Source: Paenibacillus sp. NFR01
Lineage (GTDB): Bacteria > Bacillota > Bacilli > Paenibacillales > Paenibacillaceae
Assembly: GCF_900111565.1 (NCBI RefSeq)
Contig: NZ_FOIK01000001.1
Span: forward strand, 1,767,309-1,831,308
DNA: 64,000 nt
Direction: 5' to 3'
Shown: piece by piece, positions 1 through 8,818 of the stretch
Position numbering within the stretch: the stretch's first letter is position 1
How the letters are laid out: the number at the start of each line of letters is the position of its first letter
Notes under the pieces: generated by a model
What the model was told of the DNA's origin: nothing
Databases searched by the model: none
The model's input: only the letters and a program-made list of their open reading frames with translations
Position numbers and translations under genes: made by a program

Positions 1-30
1 TGTCGGAACGCAGTATAAGATGCTCTTTTT

Positions 31-474
31 TCATTCATTAGGCAATGCTTCGATGTCAAATCTGTCTTGAGTAGATCTTACAATATAAAGTTCATCGTAA
101 CCCTCAGCGTAAGCAGGCATTTGCAGTTTTTTCAAAGTACTCTTGAGGCCCGCCTCGCGAACCTTTTCTTTACCTTGTCTACGCTCGTTCCGTTCATACG
201 ATAGTTCATAATTGGGTTCGAAGTAGTATCCAATGATTTTATAATTGTATTTCCGGGCCAGATCAATATATTTCTTTCGTTCCTCTACTGTAGGATTCGT
301 GTTGTCCACTACAAAAGACATGCTGGTACGAAACGAGGCTTCAAGAAATACATTCTCGCGATGCCGGGTCCTCAGCAGATCCAGATTGATCCGCATATGC
401 GTGTTGTAAAACCTTTCTTTACAAAATGTCGACTTTCCGGAGGCTTGGATGCCGGTCAAAATGATACATTCCAT
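31..474 (-). CDS. Polynucleotide-kinase-like P-loop ATPase (AAA_33 / T4 Pnk kinase-domain type)
   Basis: A 147-residue single-domain protein. The Walker A motif GIQASGKST lies at residues 8-16, followed by a basic NLDLLR segment and a VVDNTNPTVEERKKY stretch. These match the layout of the 5'-OH polynucleotide kinase domain of T4 Pnk (P-loop, then NRDD-like, then DTN-x-NPERR), which phosphorylates RNA or DNA 5' ends. No phosphatase or ligase domain follows. Its start is 2 nt after the stop of the Thg1-like gene, so the two are probably co-transcribed. The family match is inferred from motifs. A small-molecule or nucleoside kinase of the same clan is the main alternative. Confidence 0.75.
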   Translation of the reverse strand: MECIILTGIQASGKSTFCKERFYNTHMRINLDLLRTRHRENVFLEASFRTSMSFVVDNTNPTVEERKKYIDLARKYNYKIIGYYFEPNYELSYERNERRQGKEKVREAGLKSTLKKLQMPAYAEGYDELYIVRSTQDRFDIEALPNE

Positions 475-476
475 GT

Positions 477-1213
477 TTATTCGCCCTTTGAAAGATAGAC
501 ATGTTGGTTAATATATTCTCTGTTTTGGCTAAACACAGGGATATGATCATCGACATCCCATTTGCTCCGCACTGCTTCTCCCTTGGTATAGGATTGCTTG
601 ATGATGCAGGCCCCTCTCTTTTGCCAGACAGGTAGGTCGTTCCAGTTTATCCCTTTCTCCAGAAACAACTTATCCTGAAGCCGTTTGCTATCCAAGCCTT
701 GAAGCTCCTTATGGGGAAAATGCGCCTGCGCAACCATAGAAACACTGTTCTTGGAGGCATCCTGCTGTCTCCACAAGAAATAATTTGTCACTTCATCCTG
801 TGGAAGCACCCATGCCCGGCTGTCGAACGTTGCAAGCGGTTTGCCGGGATAAACCTCCCTGACGATCTCATTGAATTTGGCCGTAGCCATGGACGCAGAG
901 ATCGAAACCATCTTCTGGAGATTATTGTCGAACCACGATTGTGTCGTCAATTTGTCATAGTTGGTGAGGAGTATGGATATCTCATCGCTTTGATGGTAAA
1001 CCAACTTGCAGCCCATAATGTTTTGCGCCAGGTAGATGCATGTCTTCCAGAAAGCCTGGATCAGCTTTCGTCGAATGGCTTAACCATACCGCGTGTATAG
1101 CTATGGAAATGCGAGCCGTCGATCCGGATGATGACCGGCATCCGCTCAGGCAAAGATTGCCTGAAAATATTTTCGTAACCCTTCATCCGGTTGCCAAAAT
1201 CGTCTTTTTTCAT
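477..1213 (-). pseudogene. tRNA-His guanylyltransferase (Thg1) family protein, split by a frameshift
   Basis: Thg1 proteins add nucleotides in the 3'-to-5' direction at RNA 5' ends (G-1 of tRNA-His, or repair of truncated tRNAs in bacterial Thg1-like proteins). Two frames together give the whole family of about 240 residues. The 5' frame (ATG at 1213, RBS GAGGGG) encodes 50 residues, including the metal-binding VIIRIDGSHFH motif, and stops at 1061-1063. The other frame runs from about 1066 to 477 and holds YHQSDEIS (second metal site), FDSRAW and FLWRQQDASKN, all Thg1 signatures. One missing A in the A-run at about 1064-1069 explains the break. It may be a true inactivating deletion or a sequence error; no canonical slippery heptamer is visible. 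The intact 3' frame can start at ATG 1016, but that product lacks the first catalytic Asp. Confidence 0.8.
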
Positions 1214-1260
1214 ATCTGCCCCTCTACTATCCGTGAGATTCCGCCATTACGGCTTATCCA

Positions 1261-1290
1261 ATTATAAGAGATATTGGAAAAGGTAATCAA
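1261..1290 (-). promoter_or_regulatory. Candidate sigma-A promoter of the Thg1-like/kinase pair
   Basis: On the minus strand, TTGATT (1290-1285), an 18-nt spacer and a perfect TATAAT (1266-1261) lie about 50 nt before the Thg1 ATG. The -35 box overlaps the last codons of the upstream YdeI-like gene, so the pair can be transcribed on its own. Confidence 0.55.
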
Positions 1291-1886
1291 CAGAATCTCT
1301 CCCACGGTTCGAGCGCTGGCAACAATCGGCCCCCGTCATTCCATTGCCCGTACAGTTTATTTGCCTTCGTGCAGGCAATCAGCTTCTCCAGTCTGCTCCT
1401 GAATACCTCCAGCTGCTTCTTGGCGCTCTGGATGGTGTCGATCCGTACCCGCCGGTAAAGCGCCGGAAAAGCCATGAAATTCTCGTATACCTCGCGGTCC
1501 TCCCGCAGCGCCTGCTCAATCCCCGGATCGATTTGGAATGATGCTTCCCCCAGATCGGGGAGCACCCTTCTTCCTTCATCACGCATTAACCCCAGCCGCT
1601 GAAGCCTACGGACGCGCTCCTTATTCAGCTCGGTCCATGAACTTCCGGGAGCTCTGGGTGACAGCCGCTGCGACAAAACCCCGTCGTGAAGCTTTTTCTT
1701 GATCCCGTCGATCCATCCGAAACACAATGCTTCTTCGACCGCATCCAGGTAGAGCAGCGTTCTGGGCTGCGGAGTGATGCTGACAGAAACCCAGCAGGCG
1801 CGCTCGACCGTGCTATTAGTTATAAGCCACGATCTTAGTTCTTCCCTGGACTGGGCCACAAGCAGCGGTTCGTTATCGTACTTCAT
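1287..1886 (-). CDS. YdeI/OmpD-associated family protein
   Basis: A 199-residue soluble protein with the YdeI-family core: YLDAVEEALCFGWIDG at about 46-61, QRLSPRAPGSSWTELNKERV at about 73-92, then RLGLMRDEGR. The C-terminal third is helical and charged. Relatives are annotated as bacteriocin-protection proteins or DUF1905-associated, but the biochemical role is not established. Its ATG overlaps the end of the DinB gene by 14 nt, so the two are translationally coupled. Only a weak RBS is visible before the ATG. Confidence 0.75.
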   Translation of the reverse strand: MKYDNEPLLVAQSREELRSWLITNSTVERACWVSVSITPQPRTLLYLDAVEEALCFGWIDGIKKKLHDGVLSQRLSPRAPGSSWTELNKERVRRLQRLGLMRDEGRRVLPDLGEASFQIDPGIEQALREDREVYENFMAFPALYRRVRIDTIQSAKKQLEVFRSRLEKLIACTKANKLYGQWNDGGRLLPALEPWERFC

Positions 1887-2403
1887 GCTGTGGAAACTGC
1901 GCCTCTCCCGCCTGATATAAATAGAAGATATAGTCCGTCATGGTCGACGCATGGCCAAGCTGGCGCAGCATCGTCGACACATTCCCCCGGTGGTACGTTC
2001 CGTGATTCACCAGATGCAGCACAATCTCGGCCAAGCGGGTATTGCGCACGCCGGCATAAGGATTATTCAGCACGATCGTCTGCTCCAGATCCCGGGGTTC
2101 GCGGAACCAAACTTCAAATTCACCGGCCAGCTCCGCAAAACGACGCCGATACTCTTCAACAGTAGGAACAATTTGTCCGTTCAGCGGATACGTGGCCTGC
2201 AGCGCCTCCGGCATGCCGGTGCCGGTCAAGACCATATACCACAGTTTATCGACTGCATAGATATGACTCAAGGCATGCGCCAGCGTAGGAAACGAGCTGT
2301 TTACTTCCTGGCCCAGCACGGAAACGGGAAGCTCCTGAATGCGGTTCAATAAAGTTTGGTTGGCCCAGTCGTGATAACGGTACATTTCAGCGGGATAACT
2401 CAT
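1873..2403 (-). CDS. DinB family protein (putative metal-dependent four-helix enzyme)
   Basis: About 176 residues with the DinB/YfiT four-helix pattern. The N-terminal YRYHDWANQ is typical of the first helix. The metal-binding His residues are in SHIYAVDKLW (about 46-55) and in HLVNHGTYHRGNV near residue 130, giving the usual three-His site. The family includes thiol-dependent S-transferases and damage-induced proteins; the substrate here is unknown. ATG 2403 has AAGGAG 9 nt upstream and is preferred over ATG 2409. The downstream YdeI-like gene overlaps its 3' end. Confidence 0.8.
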   Translation of the reverse strand: MSYPAEMYRYHDWANQTLLNRIQELPVSVLGQEVNSSFPTLAHALSHIYAVDKLWYMVLTGTGMPEALQATYPLNGQIVPTVEEYRRRFAELAGEFEVWFREPRDLEQTIVLNNPYAGVRNTRLAEIVLHLVNHGTYHRGNVSTMLRQLGHASTMTDYIFYLYQAGEAQFPQHEVR

Positions 2404-2477
2404 GTTCATCTTCTCCTTTCATTTCTGATGTGTGTGATCTGTCTCCATCATAAAAAAAGAAGTATGACAACAGACCG

Positions 2478-3392
2478 TCATACTTCCTTATATTGCTGAA
2501 GCGCCTTTTGCAGTTGTTCCCTAAGAATGCCCCGAAGCGCCGGCGGCTCCAGCACCTCCGCCCCGCTGCCGAAGCTGAGCAGGATCGCCCACAGCCATTT
2601 GGCTTCAAGCGGCTGGCTTACGAGAATCCGCAGCGTTAAGCTTCCGTCTTCGTGAAACTGCTTTTCGCTCAGGTGAAAGTGGTCCAGCACCTCCGAAAGC
2701 GCCTCCGGACGGGCCCGGATGACCACTTCCTCCATCGACGTCTGAACATCGAAGCTGTTGGCCGGATTTTCCCGGGATACGTTATGTGCTGCAAAAAATC
2801 CGGCGGTAAGCTTCAGATTCAGCATCCGCGACAGCCGGAACTCCCGGTATTCCCGGCGGGCTCGGCAAAAGCCGTACACATACCAGTTGCTGTACTTAAA
2901 ATCCAGCCGGACCGGCTCCAGCTCTCGGGTCGTCCGCTCGTTGTTGGCATTGACGTAATCAAACCGGATAATCCTCTGTTCCGTGATGCCCGTACGCAGA
3001 AGGCGCAGCGCTTCTGGATCGTTTCGCCGAGTCGTGAAGTTGACCGATAGGTTCGGCGTATGCCGTTCGGGGCCGACGGTTTGCAGCCGTTCAATGGTAC
3101 CCAATGCCTGGTCATCGTCAAACACGGTCGAAAGGCCGTGAAGCACGGTGATCAACGCATCGACATCGTAGGAGCGAAGCAGGCTTTTATCCATTTTGTA
3201 CCCTTCGATCATGCCGAACCCGCCCTTCGTCCCCTGATAAGAGACCACGGGAAAACCTGCCGCGCAAATCGCGTCGATATCCCGGTAAATCGTCCGCGGA
3301 GAGACCTGGAATTCTTCCGCGAGCGCGGAGGCCGGCAATACCTCGTGATTCAGCAGCTTATAAATGATGGAAATCAAACGTTCCAGTTTCAT
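2478..3392 (-). CDS. HTH/WYL-domain transcriptional regulator (YafY type)
   Basis: A 304-residue regulator. An N-terminal HTH_11-type winged helix (residues 1-55: ALAEEFQVSPRTIYRDID) is followed by a WYL ligand-sensing domain (about 135-215, with RFDYVNANNERTTRELEPVRL and NWYVYGFCRARREYREFRL) and a C-terminal WCX extension. Such proteins bind a nucleotide or other small ligand and often repress a neighbouring gene; the target here is unclear. ATG 3392 follows a GGGGGG RBS; the open frame extends further upstream but without family similarity. Confidence 0.88.
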   Translation of the reverse strand: MKLERLISIIYKLLNHEVLPASALAEEFQVSPRTIYRDIDAICAAGFPVVSYQGTKGGFGMIEGYKMDKSLLRSYDVDALITVLHGLSTVFDDDQALGTIERLQTVGPERHTPNLSVNFTTRRNDPEALRLLRTGITEQRIIRFDYVNANNERTTRELEPVRLDFKYSNWYVYGFCRARREYREFRLSRMLNLKLTAGFFAAHNVSRENPANSFDVQTSMEEVVIRARPEALSEVLDHFHLSEKQFHEDGSLTLRILVSQPLEAKWLWAILLSFGSGAEVLEPPALRGILREQLQKALQQYKEV

Positions 3393-3424
3393 ACTTATCC
3401 CCCCGCCTGCTTCGATTAGAATCA

Positions 3425-3874
3425 TTAAAGGACGGGCTCCCACTCCCAGAGTCCAAGCCGTCCATTTGCCGGGACCGGCGCCTGCAGCGGGCGGACCCCG
3501 GCAAGCTCCCATGCCTTTCGGCCGGGGGCGAAATCGCCGAAGGCTTGTTCCTGAACCGATAACGGTCTGCTTTCGGATAGGGCTTCCTTGCGCAGCACAG
3601 CCCCTTCGCCGGAACTTCCGGCTTCAGCCGTCCAGCAGTCGACAAGTGTAACTACAGCCACCACCGCACCTCTCGGCAGATTGTCCGCATGATATCGGTG
3701 TTTGGCGAGTATGCTGCGCACAGGCTCTGCTAGGCAAGCTTTGCGGTCAAGGCCTTTTCCGGCATGGATCGCCAGATCGCCGCGATACCGGGTGGCCCAG
3801 CTGCGTGTTTCGTAATGCTTCTCTCCCAGAGCGACCAGCGTCGCCCAGGGCTGGCGTATCGTAATGCATCGCAT
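3425..3874 (-). CDS. ASCH-domain protein (putative RNA-binding)
   Basis: A 149-residue protein with a complete ASCH fold. It opens with the characteristic ITIRQPWATLVALGEKHYE segment, followed by TRSW, the AIHAGK strand and loop near residue 40, and PRGAVVAVVTLVDC in the middle. ASCH domains resemble PUA domains and are thought to bind RNA or modified nucleotides; one bacterial ASCH protein (YqfB) is an amidohydrolase of N4-acetylcytidine. ATG 3874 follows AGGAGA. It ends 32 nt before the WYL start and is probably co-transcribed with it. Confidence 0.8.
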   Translation of the reverse strand: MRCITIRQPWATLVALGEKHYETRSWATRYRGDLAIHAGKGLDRKACLAEPVRSILAKHRYHADNLPRGAVVAVVTLVDCWTAEAGSSGEGAVLRKEALSESRPLSVQEQAFGDFAPGRKAWELAGVRPLQAPVPANGRLGLWEWEPVL

Positions 3875-3952
3875 GTAAAGATTCTCCTAAGCGGTCGTTT
3901 TTACAAACTATTGTTTTAATAGTATATCGGCAAAGATTATTGTGCAAAGCCA

Positions 3953-4003
3953 TTGCTTTCCTCCGGAATCTATTTTAAAATAGGCTCATAAACGCGCGTT
4001 TAT
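3953..4003 (+). promoter_or_regulatory. lacI-type gene promoter with a palindromic operator
   Basis: TTGCTT (3953-3958), a 17-nt spacer and TAAAAT (3976-3981) form a plausible promoter. A perfect 16-bp palindrome, ATAAACGCGCGTTTAT (3988-4003), lies at the expected transcription start. The centre CGCG and symmetry are typical of LacI-family operators, and a near-identical site precedes the cellobiose phosphorylase gene. Autorepression is inferred. Confidence 0.7.
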
Positions 4004-4017
4004 TAAGGGGGCAATTT

Positions 4018-5079
4018 ATGCGCAGCGAAGATATCGCCAGACTCGCCGGGGTGTCCCGAAGCACGGTCTCCCGCGTGATCAACAATTATTCCAATGTCCC
4101 TGAGGAAACCCGGGCCAAGGTGCTGAAGATCATCGAGCAGCATCAATACGAGCCGAACAGCTTTGCCCGGGCGCTAGCCGGCAAGAAGACGGATACGATC
4201 GGACTTTTTGCCGTCAGCATGAACGAGAAAGAGAATACGACCCGGATTTATCAGAACAACTATTTTGCGCCTTTCGTCGATGCCGTCGTTGACACGGCGA
4301 ATGCCCGCGGCTGTTACGTACTGATTCATACGGTGTACTCTCCCGATGATTTCCCGAAGGTCAAGCAGGCGTTTCTGCAAAAGCGCATCGACGGCGGCAT
4401 CATCGTCGGTACCCAGAAGGATATCGATATCGTCCGGGAGATGGTCGGTCTCGAAGCACCACTCGTGCTGATCGATTACGACATTTCGGAGATTATGTCG
4501 GAGCATCTGGACCGCAATCATCTGGCCATTGTCAACTCCAAGGATTATGACGGTACAGTCGAAGCCATCGAATACCTGATCGGCCTCGGCCACACCGAAA
4601 TTGGCATGATCTGCGGACGCATGAACACCTATTCCGGACGGGAACGCTATAGCGCCTATGTGGATACTTTAAAACGCCACGGTCTTGCGCCGAAAGAGGA
4701 ATACATCCTCAAGGGAGACTTCCTTAAGGAAGCAGCATATGCTGAAGTCAAGCAGCTGCTGGCCTCCGGCCTCCCGCTGCCCACCGCCTTTTTCTCCGCC
4801 AACGACGATATGGCTATTTCCGCCATGGAAGCGTTCTCGGAGTTCGGCATCTCGGTCCCGGAGGAAATGTCCATCGTGGGCTTCGACGATGTGCAGCTTG
4901 CTTCCCGCATTCATCCGAAGCTCACGTCCGTAAGACTGCCGATCTATGAGATGTCCAAGGCTGCCGTCGAGAAGATCATCGAGCTGTGCGATTCGCAGCA
5001 GCCGACCTTCAGCACAATCAGCTTTCCGGCACGGCTAGTGCTCAGGGATTCCTGCCAGCCGCCGAAGCCGGAGCAGTAA
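4018..5079 (+). CDS. LacI-family transcriptional regulator
   Basis: A 353-residue protein with a LacI-type HTH at residues 1-22 (SEDIARLAGVSRSTVSRVIN), a hinge helix near 45-58, and a periplasmic-binding-like effector domain (IGLFAV at about 61, then RIDGGIIVG, GHTEIGMICG, FSANDDMAISAM, VGFDDVQLASRIHPKLTSV). It is likely a repressor responding to cellobiose or a related sugar, because the next gene is cellobiose phosphorylase and the same operator precedes both. No transporter gene is adjacent. The ATG at 4018 follows AAGGGGG. Confidence 0.9.
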   Translation: MRSEDIARLAGVSRSTVSRVINNYSNVPEETRAKVLKIIEQHQYEPNSFARALAGKKTDTIGLFAVSMNEKENTTRIYQNNYFAPFVDAVVDTANARGCYVLIHTVYSPDDFPKVKQAFLQKRIDGGIIVGTQKDIDIVREMVGLEAPLVLIDYDISEIMSEHLDRNHLAIVNSKDYDGTVEAIEYLIGLGHTEIGMICGRMNTYSGRERYSAYVDTLKRHGLAPKEEYILKGDFLKEAAYAEVKQLLASGLPLPTAFFSANDDMAISAMEAFSEFGISVPEEMSIVGFDDVQLASRIHPKLTSVRLPIYEMSKAAVEKIIELCDSQQPTFSTISFPARLVLRDSCQPPKPEQ

Positions 5080-5178
5080 GGGTTCCACCGAAAGAGCATA
5101 GCCGGGCAAAATGCTATTCTCTTTCCGGATGAAACCGGAGTACCTCCCTAGGCCCCGGGGAATTTTTTATTCAAATCC

Positions 5179-5194
5179 ATAAACGCGCGTTCAC
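5179..5194 (+). promoter_or_regulatory. LacI-type operator before the cellobiose phosphorylase gene
   Basis: ATAAACGCGCGTTCAC matches the perfect palindrome at 3988-4003 in 14 of 16 positions. It lies 23 bp before the cellobiose phosphorylase ATG and just ahead of its AAGGAG site. It probably mediates repression by the upstream LacI regulator. Confidence 0.7.
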
Positions 5195-5217
5195 AATTGA
5201 AAGGAGACTTTTCTCTC

Positions 5218-7653
5218 ATGAAATTCGGAAATTTTGACGACCTTCGCAAAGAGTACGTCATCAACACGCCAAAAACCCCATATCCGTGGATTAACTATCT
5301 CGGCAATGAGCAATTTTTCGGCCTGATCTCCAATACTGCCGGCGGTTACACCTTCTACCGCGACGCCCGCCTCAGAAGATTGACCCGTTACCGGTACAAC
5401 AATATCCCGCTCGACAATGGCGGACGTTACTACTACCTGCATGACGACGGCGATTTCTGGACACCGGGCTGGATGCCGGTCAAACGCGACCTGGATTTCT
5501 ACGAATGCCGCCACGGCCTGGGCTACACGTCCATTACCGGCGAGCGCAACGGAATTTCCGTGAACCAGCTTGCTTTTGTTCCAATGGGCTACAATGCCGA
5601 AGTTCACCGCCTGACCGTGAAAAATACAGGCACCGCGCAAAAATCGGTGAAACTGTTCTCCTTCGCCGAATTCTGCTTGTGGAACGCACAAGATGACATG
5701 ACCAACTTCCAACGCCTTCTGAGCTGCGGCGAGGTTGAAGTGGAGAATTCCGTAATCTACCACAAAACCGAATACCGCGAGCGCAGAAACCACTATGCGT
5801 TCTATTCGGTCAACAAAGACATCGCCGGCTTCGATACGGACCGCGATACGTTCCTGGGCATGTACAACGGCCTGGACAACCCGACGGTTGTCGCTTCCGG
5901 TGAAGCGGCTAACTCTGTTGCCAGCGGCTGGTCGCCGATCGGCTCCCACGCCCTGAATATCGACCTGGCTCCAGGCGAAGAACAAAGCTTCATCTTCGTA
6001 CTCGGCTACATCGAAAATCCGGAAGAAGAGAAATGGGAATCCCTGAACGTCATCAACAAAACACGCGCTCTGTCCGTGATCGCGGATTTCGCGACCGACG
6101 AGCAAGTCGACGCGGCTCTGGCTAAACTTGCAGCGCACTGGGATAACCTGCTGTCCAAATACCAAATCAACAGCGGCGACGACAAGCTGAACCGGATGGT
6201 TAACATCTGGAATCCATACCAATGCATGGTTACGTTCAACATGTCCCGCTCCGCTTCCTACTTCGAATCCGGCATCGGCCGCGGCATGGGCTTCCGCGAC
6301 TCCAACCAGGATTTGCTCGGCTTTGTGCATCAAATTCCGGAACGCGCCAAAGAGCGTATCCTGGACATCGCCGCAACCCAATTCGAAGACGGCAGCGCGT
6401 ACCACCAATATCAGCCGCTGACCAAAAAAGGCAACAACGAAGTCGGCACCGGCTTCAATGACGATCCGCTCTGGCTGATCCTCGGTACGGCTGCTTACAT
6501 CAAGGAAACCGGCGACATGTCGATCCTGGACGAGCAAGTGCCGTTCGACAGCAACCCGGACAACACCGCTACGCTGTTTGAACACTTGAAACGTTCCTTC
6601 GAGCATGTCACGAATAATCTCGGACCGCATGGCCTGCCGCTGATCGGCCGCGCCGACTGGAACGACTGCCTCAACCTGAACTGTTTCTCCACCGAGCCGG
6701 GCGAATCGTTCCAAACGACCGCCAACATCGAAGGCCGCGTAGCCGAATCCGTGTTTATCGCGGGTCTGTTCGTCTTCGTTGGACCGGATTATGCCGAAAT
6801 CTGCCGCATGCGCGGTCTGAGCGACGTAGCGGTTGACGCGGAAGCGAAGATTGAAAACATGCGCCAAATCACGCTGACCCACGGCTTCGACGGCGACTGG
6901 TTCCTGCGCGCTTACGACCATTACGGCGACAAGATCGGCAGCAAAGAGAACGAAGAAGGCCAAATCTTCATCGAGCCGCAAGGCATCTGCGTCATGGCCG
7001 GCATCGGCGTGGAAGGCGGTCAAGCTGCCAAAGCGTTGACTTCCGTAGCTGAACGTCTGGACACCAAATACGGCATCGTGCTGCAACAGCCGCCGTATTC
7101 CAAGTACTACCTGAACCTGGGCGAAATCTCCACTTATCCTCCAGGCTACAAAGAAAACGCGGGTATCTTCTGCCACAACAATCCATGGATCATGATCGGT
7201 GAAACCGTTCTGGGCCACGGCGACAGAGCCTTCGAAGTGTACTCCAAGATCGCTCCGGCGTACCTCGAAGACATCAGCGAAGTGCACCGCATGGAACCAT
7301 ACGTCTACTCGCAAATGATCGCCGGCAAAGATGCAGTACGCCACGGCGAAGCGAAAAACTCCTGGCTGACCGGTACAGCCGCATGGAACTATGTAGCGAT
7401 TACGCAAGCGATCCTCGGCATTCAGCCTGACTTCGGCGGCCTGAAGGTAGATCCTTGTATCCCGGCTGCATGGGATGGCTTTACAATTACCCGCGTCTTC
7501 CGCGGCGACACGTACGTTATCGAAATCAAGAACCCGAACCATGTCTCCAAAGGCGTGGCCAGCCTGACGCTGGACGGCAACAAAGTGGAAGGCAACGTTA
7601 TCGCTCCTGTGGGCGACGGCGCCGTGCACCAAGTCGTTGTAGAATTGGGTTAA
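5218..7653 (+). CDS. Cellobiose phosphorylase (GH94)
   Basis: Catalyses reversible phosphorolysis of cellobiose to alpha-glucose 1-phosphate and glucose in the cytoplasm, saving ATP during growth on cellulose fragments. The 811 residues equal the length of clostridial cellobiose phosphorylases, and the N-terminus (MKFGNFDD, then [13 protein letters not shown] and [16 protein letters not shown]) is close to them. The catalytic Asp lies in [10 protein letters not shown] at about residues 478-487, and phosphate and sugar loops such as [15 protein letters not shown] are present. AAGGAG at 5201 selects ATG 5218 over the upstream TTG at 5197. The LacI-type operator overlaps the leader. Family members acting on longer cellodextrins are usually larger, so cellobiose is the likelier substrate. 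Confidence 0.93.
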   Translation: MKFGNFDDLRKEYVINTPKTPYPWINYLGNEQFFGLISNTAGGYTFYRDARLRRLTRYRYNNIPLDNGGRYYYLHDDGDFWTPGWMPVKRDLDFYECRHGLGYTSITGERNGISVNQLAFVPMGYNAEVHRLTVKNTGTAQKSVKLFSFAEFCLWNAQDDMTNFQRLLSCGEVEVENSVIYHKTEYRERRNHYAFYSVNKDIAGFDTDRDTFLGMYNGLDNPTVVASGEAANSVASGWSPIGSHALNIDLAPGEEQSFIFVLGYIENPEEEKWESLNVINKTRALSVIADFATDEQVDAALAKLAAHWDNLLSKYQINSGDDKLNRMVNIWNPYQCMVTFNMSRSASYFESGIGRGMGFRDSNQDLLGFVHQIPERAKERILDIAATQFEDGSAYHQYQPLTKKGNNEVGTGFNDDPLWLILGTAAYIKETGDMSILDEQVPFDSNPDNTATLFEHLKRSFEHVTNNLGPHGLPLIGRADWNDCLNLNCFSTEPGESFQTTANIEGRVAESVFIAGLFVFVGPDYAEICRMRGLSDVAVDAEAKIENMRQITLTHGFDGDWFLRAYDHYGDKIGSKENEEGQIFIEPQGICVMAGIGVEGGQAAKALTSVAERLDTKYGIVLQQPPYSKYYLNLGEISTYPPGYKENAGIFCHNNPWIMIGETVLGHGDRAFEVYSKIAPAYLEDISEVHRMEPYVYSQMIAGKDAVRHGEAKNSWLTGTAAWNYVAITQAILGIQPDFGGLKVDPCIPAAWDGFTITRVFRGDTYVIEIKNPNHVSKGVASLTLDGNKVEGNVIAPVGDGAVHQVVVELG

Positions 7654-7720
7654 GTTAATTAAGTTTTGGCCCGCAAAGTGAGGTCTGGACTTAGAAGATG
7701 GATCAGGCCCTTTGCAAAAA

Positions 7721-7760
7721 ACTGCCGCGTGAGGCGCCCTGCAGCGCGGCAGTACCCTTT
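7721..7760 (+). terminator. Candidate terminator of the cellobiose phosphorylase gene
   Basis: A 9-bp stem ACTGCCGCG/CGCGGCAGT (7721-7729 with 7745-7753) is followed by a short, imperfect T-rich tract. Confidence 0.5.
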
Positions 7761-7767
7761 TCAAACC

Positions 7768-7813
7768 AAAAAGCAGAGGTTCGCATGTTCAAGATGCGGA
7801 CCTCTGCTTTTTT
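7768..7813. terminator. Bidirectional terminator between convergent genes
   Basis: A long stem, with AAAAAGCAGAGG on the left pairing with CCTCTGCTTTTTT on the right around a GTTCAAG loop, has A/T runs on both sides. It separates the rightward phosphorylase from the leftward ZIP transporter gene. Confidence 0.85.
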
Positions 7814-7817
7814 ATCG

Positions 7818-8549
7818 CTATTTCAATACATGCGTCATGCCGATCATGAACAAAAGCCCGACGATGAACGCCAATGTAGATGCCCGCTCGTTCCCGTCCC
7901 CGTGACTTTCCGGAATCAGCTCTTTGTACACCACGAACAACATCGCTCCTGCCGCAAACGCCAGGCCGTAGGGAACGACCGCGGCAAATCCGTCCGTAAA
8001 TGCGTAGCCGATTCCGCAAAAGACCCACTCCACCGCGCCGGTCAGGGCGGTCCAGCCCATCGCTTGTTTTTTTCCCATCCCCCGGGTTATCAGAAACAAT
8101 GCCGTCAGAAAACCTTCGGGTATATTCTGCAGCCCGATGCTGAGCGCAACGATAGCCCCAAGCTGCTGACTGGAGCTTCCGTAACTGACCCCTACCGAAA
8201 GGCCTTCAGGCAGATTGTGCAGGGCCATAGCGAGCAGAAAGAAAGCCGAGCCGGACGGCAAGGCGGCCTCTGCGGCACCGTGGCGGGGATCCTCATGCGG
8301 CACAAAAAGCTCCATCAGCAGCAATACAGCAGTTCCTGCCAGAACGCCGGCGGATAACACGAACAGATTGGACAGCTTCAAAGCGGACGGAATCAGCCCG
8401 TACGTAGAAGCAGAGACCATAATGCCGGCCGTAAAAGCGAGCAAAATATCTTTGGCCCGGTGCGACATCCGGGTGAACCATGTGGCCGGGATCGCCCCGA
8501 ATGCCGTGCACAGGACAGTCGCCAGACTTCCCATTATCGCCGTATTCAT
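7818..8549 (-). CDS. ZIP-family divalent metal transporter
   Basis: A 243-residue, very hydrophobic protein with about eight predicted membrane helices. It carries the two ZIP signature helices: MALHNLPEGLSVGVSY (TM4) and GLQNIPEGFLTALF (TM5), which hold the metal-binding His/Asn/Glu residues. In TM5 the usual His is Asn (QNIPEG), as in several ZIP members. A short His-containing loop (PHEDPRHG) precedes TM4. It probably imports zinc or another divalent cation. ATG 8549 is better placed than ATG 8552 relative to GGAGG. It sits alone between a terminator and a repeat-rich gap. Confidence 0.88.
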   Translation of the reverse strand: MNTAIMGSLATVLCTAFGAIPATWFTRMSHRAKDILLAFTAGIMVSASTYGLIPSALKLSNLFVLSAGVLAGTAVLLLMELFVPHEDPRHGAAEAALPSGSAFFLLAMALHNLPEGLSVGVSYGSSSQQLGAIVALSIGLQNIPEGFLTALFLITRGMGKKQAMGWTALTGAVEWVFCGIGYAFTDGFAAVVPYGLAFAAGAMLFVVYKELIPESHGDGNERASTLAFIVGLLFMIGMTHVLK

Positions 8550-8675
8550 CATTTCCTCCCCGCTTCAACAAACCTTATTGGTTCATCCTATGCGCGAAGC
8601 GGAAAAACAGGACAGGTCCTGCCAAAATGTCTACGTCAACCCGAAGACCCATTCGCTCAAACTGTAAGTATTGAG

Positions 8676-8722
8676 ACTAACTATACGTGAGCTTTGAAAC
8701 TAACCGTGTGAGCTTTAAAATT
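8676..8722 (+). repeat. Short tandem duplication
   Basis: Two adjacent copies of a unit of about 23 bp, ACTAAC-n-GTGAGCTTT followed by AAs (8676-8698 and 8699-8720), differ by a small indel and a few substitutions. No function is evident. Confidence 0.5.
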
Positions 8723-8818
8723 AAGCATTTTCGAAGGCTACCTCCATCTGGTTCATGCATCGCACTTCAAACCTCATGCTGCGCAAAAAACATGTGCTTG
8801 GATGAGCCGCTGCTGGCC

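Noticed and set aside
1061..1072. Programmed -1 frameshifting in the Thg1 gene
   Set aside because: The site CGAAAGC is not a canonical X-XXY-YYZ heptamer, and no stimulatory stem is evident; a base deletion or error is simpler.
5191..7764. An 857-residue open frame on the minus strand
   Set aside because: It is the antisense shadow of the cellobiose phosphorylase gene, with no family similarity or suitable start.
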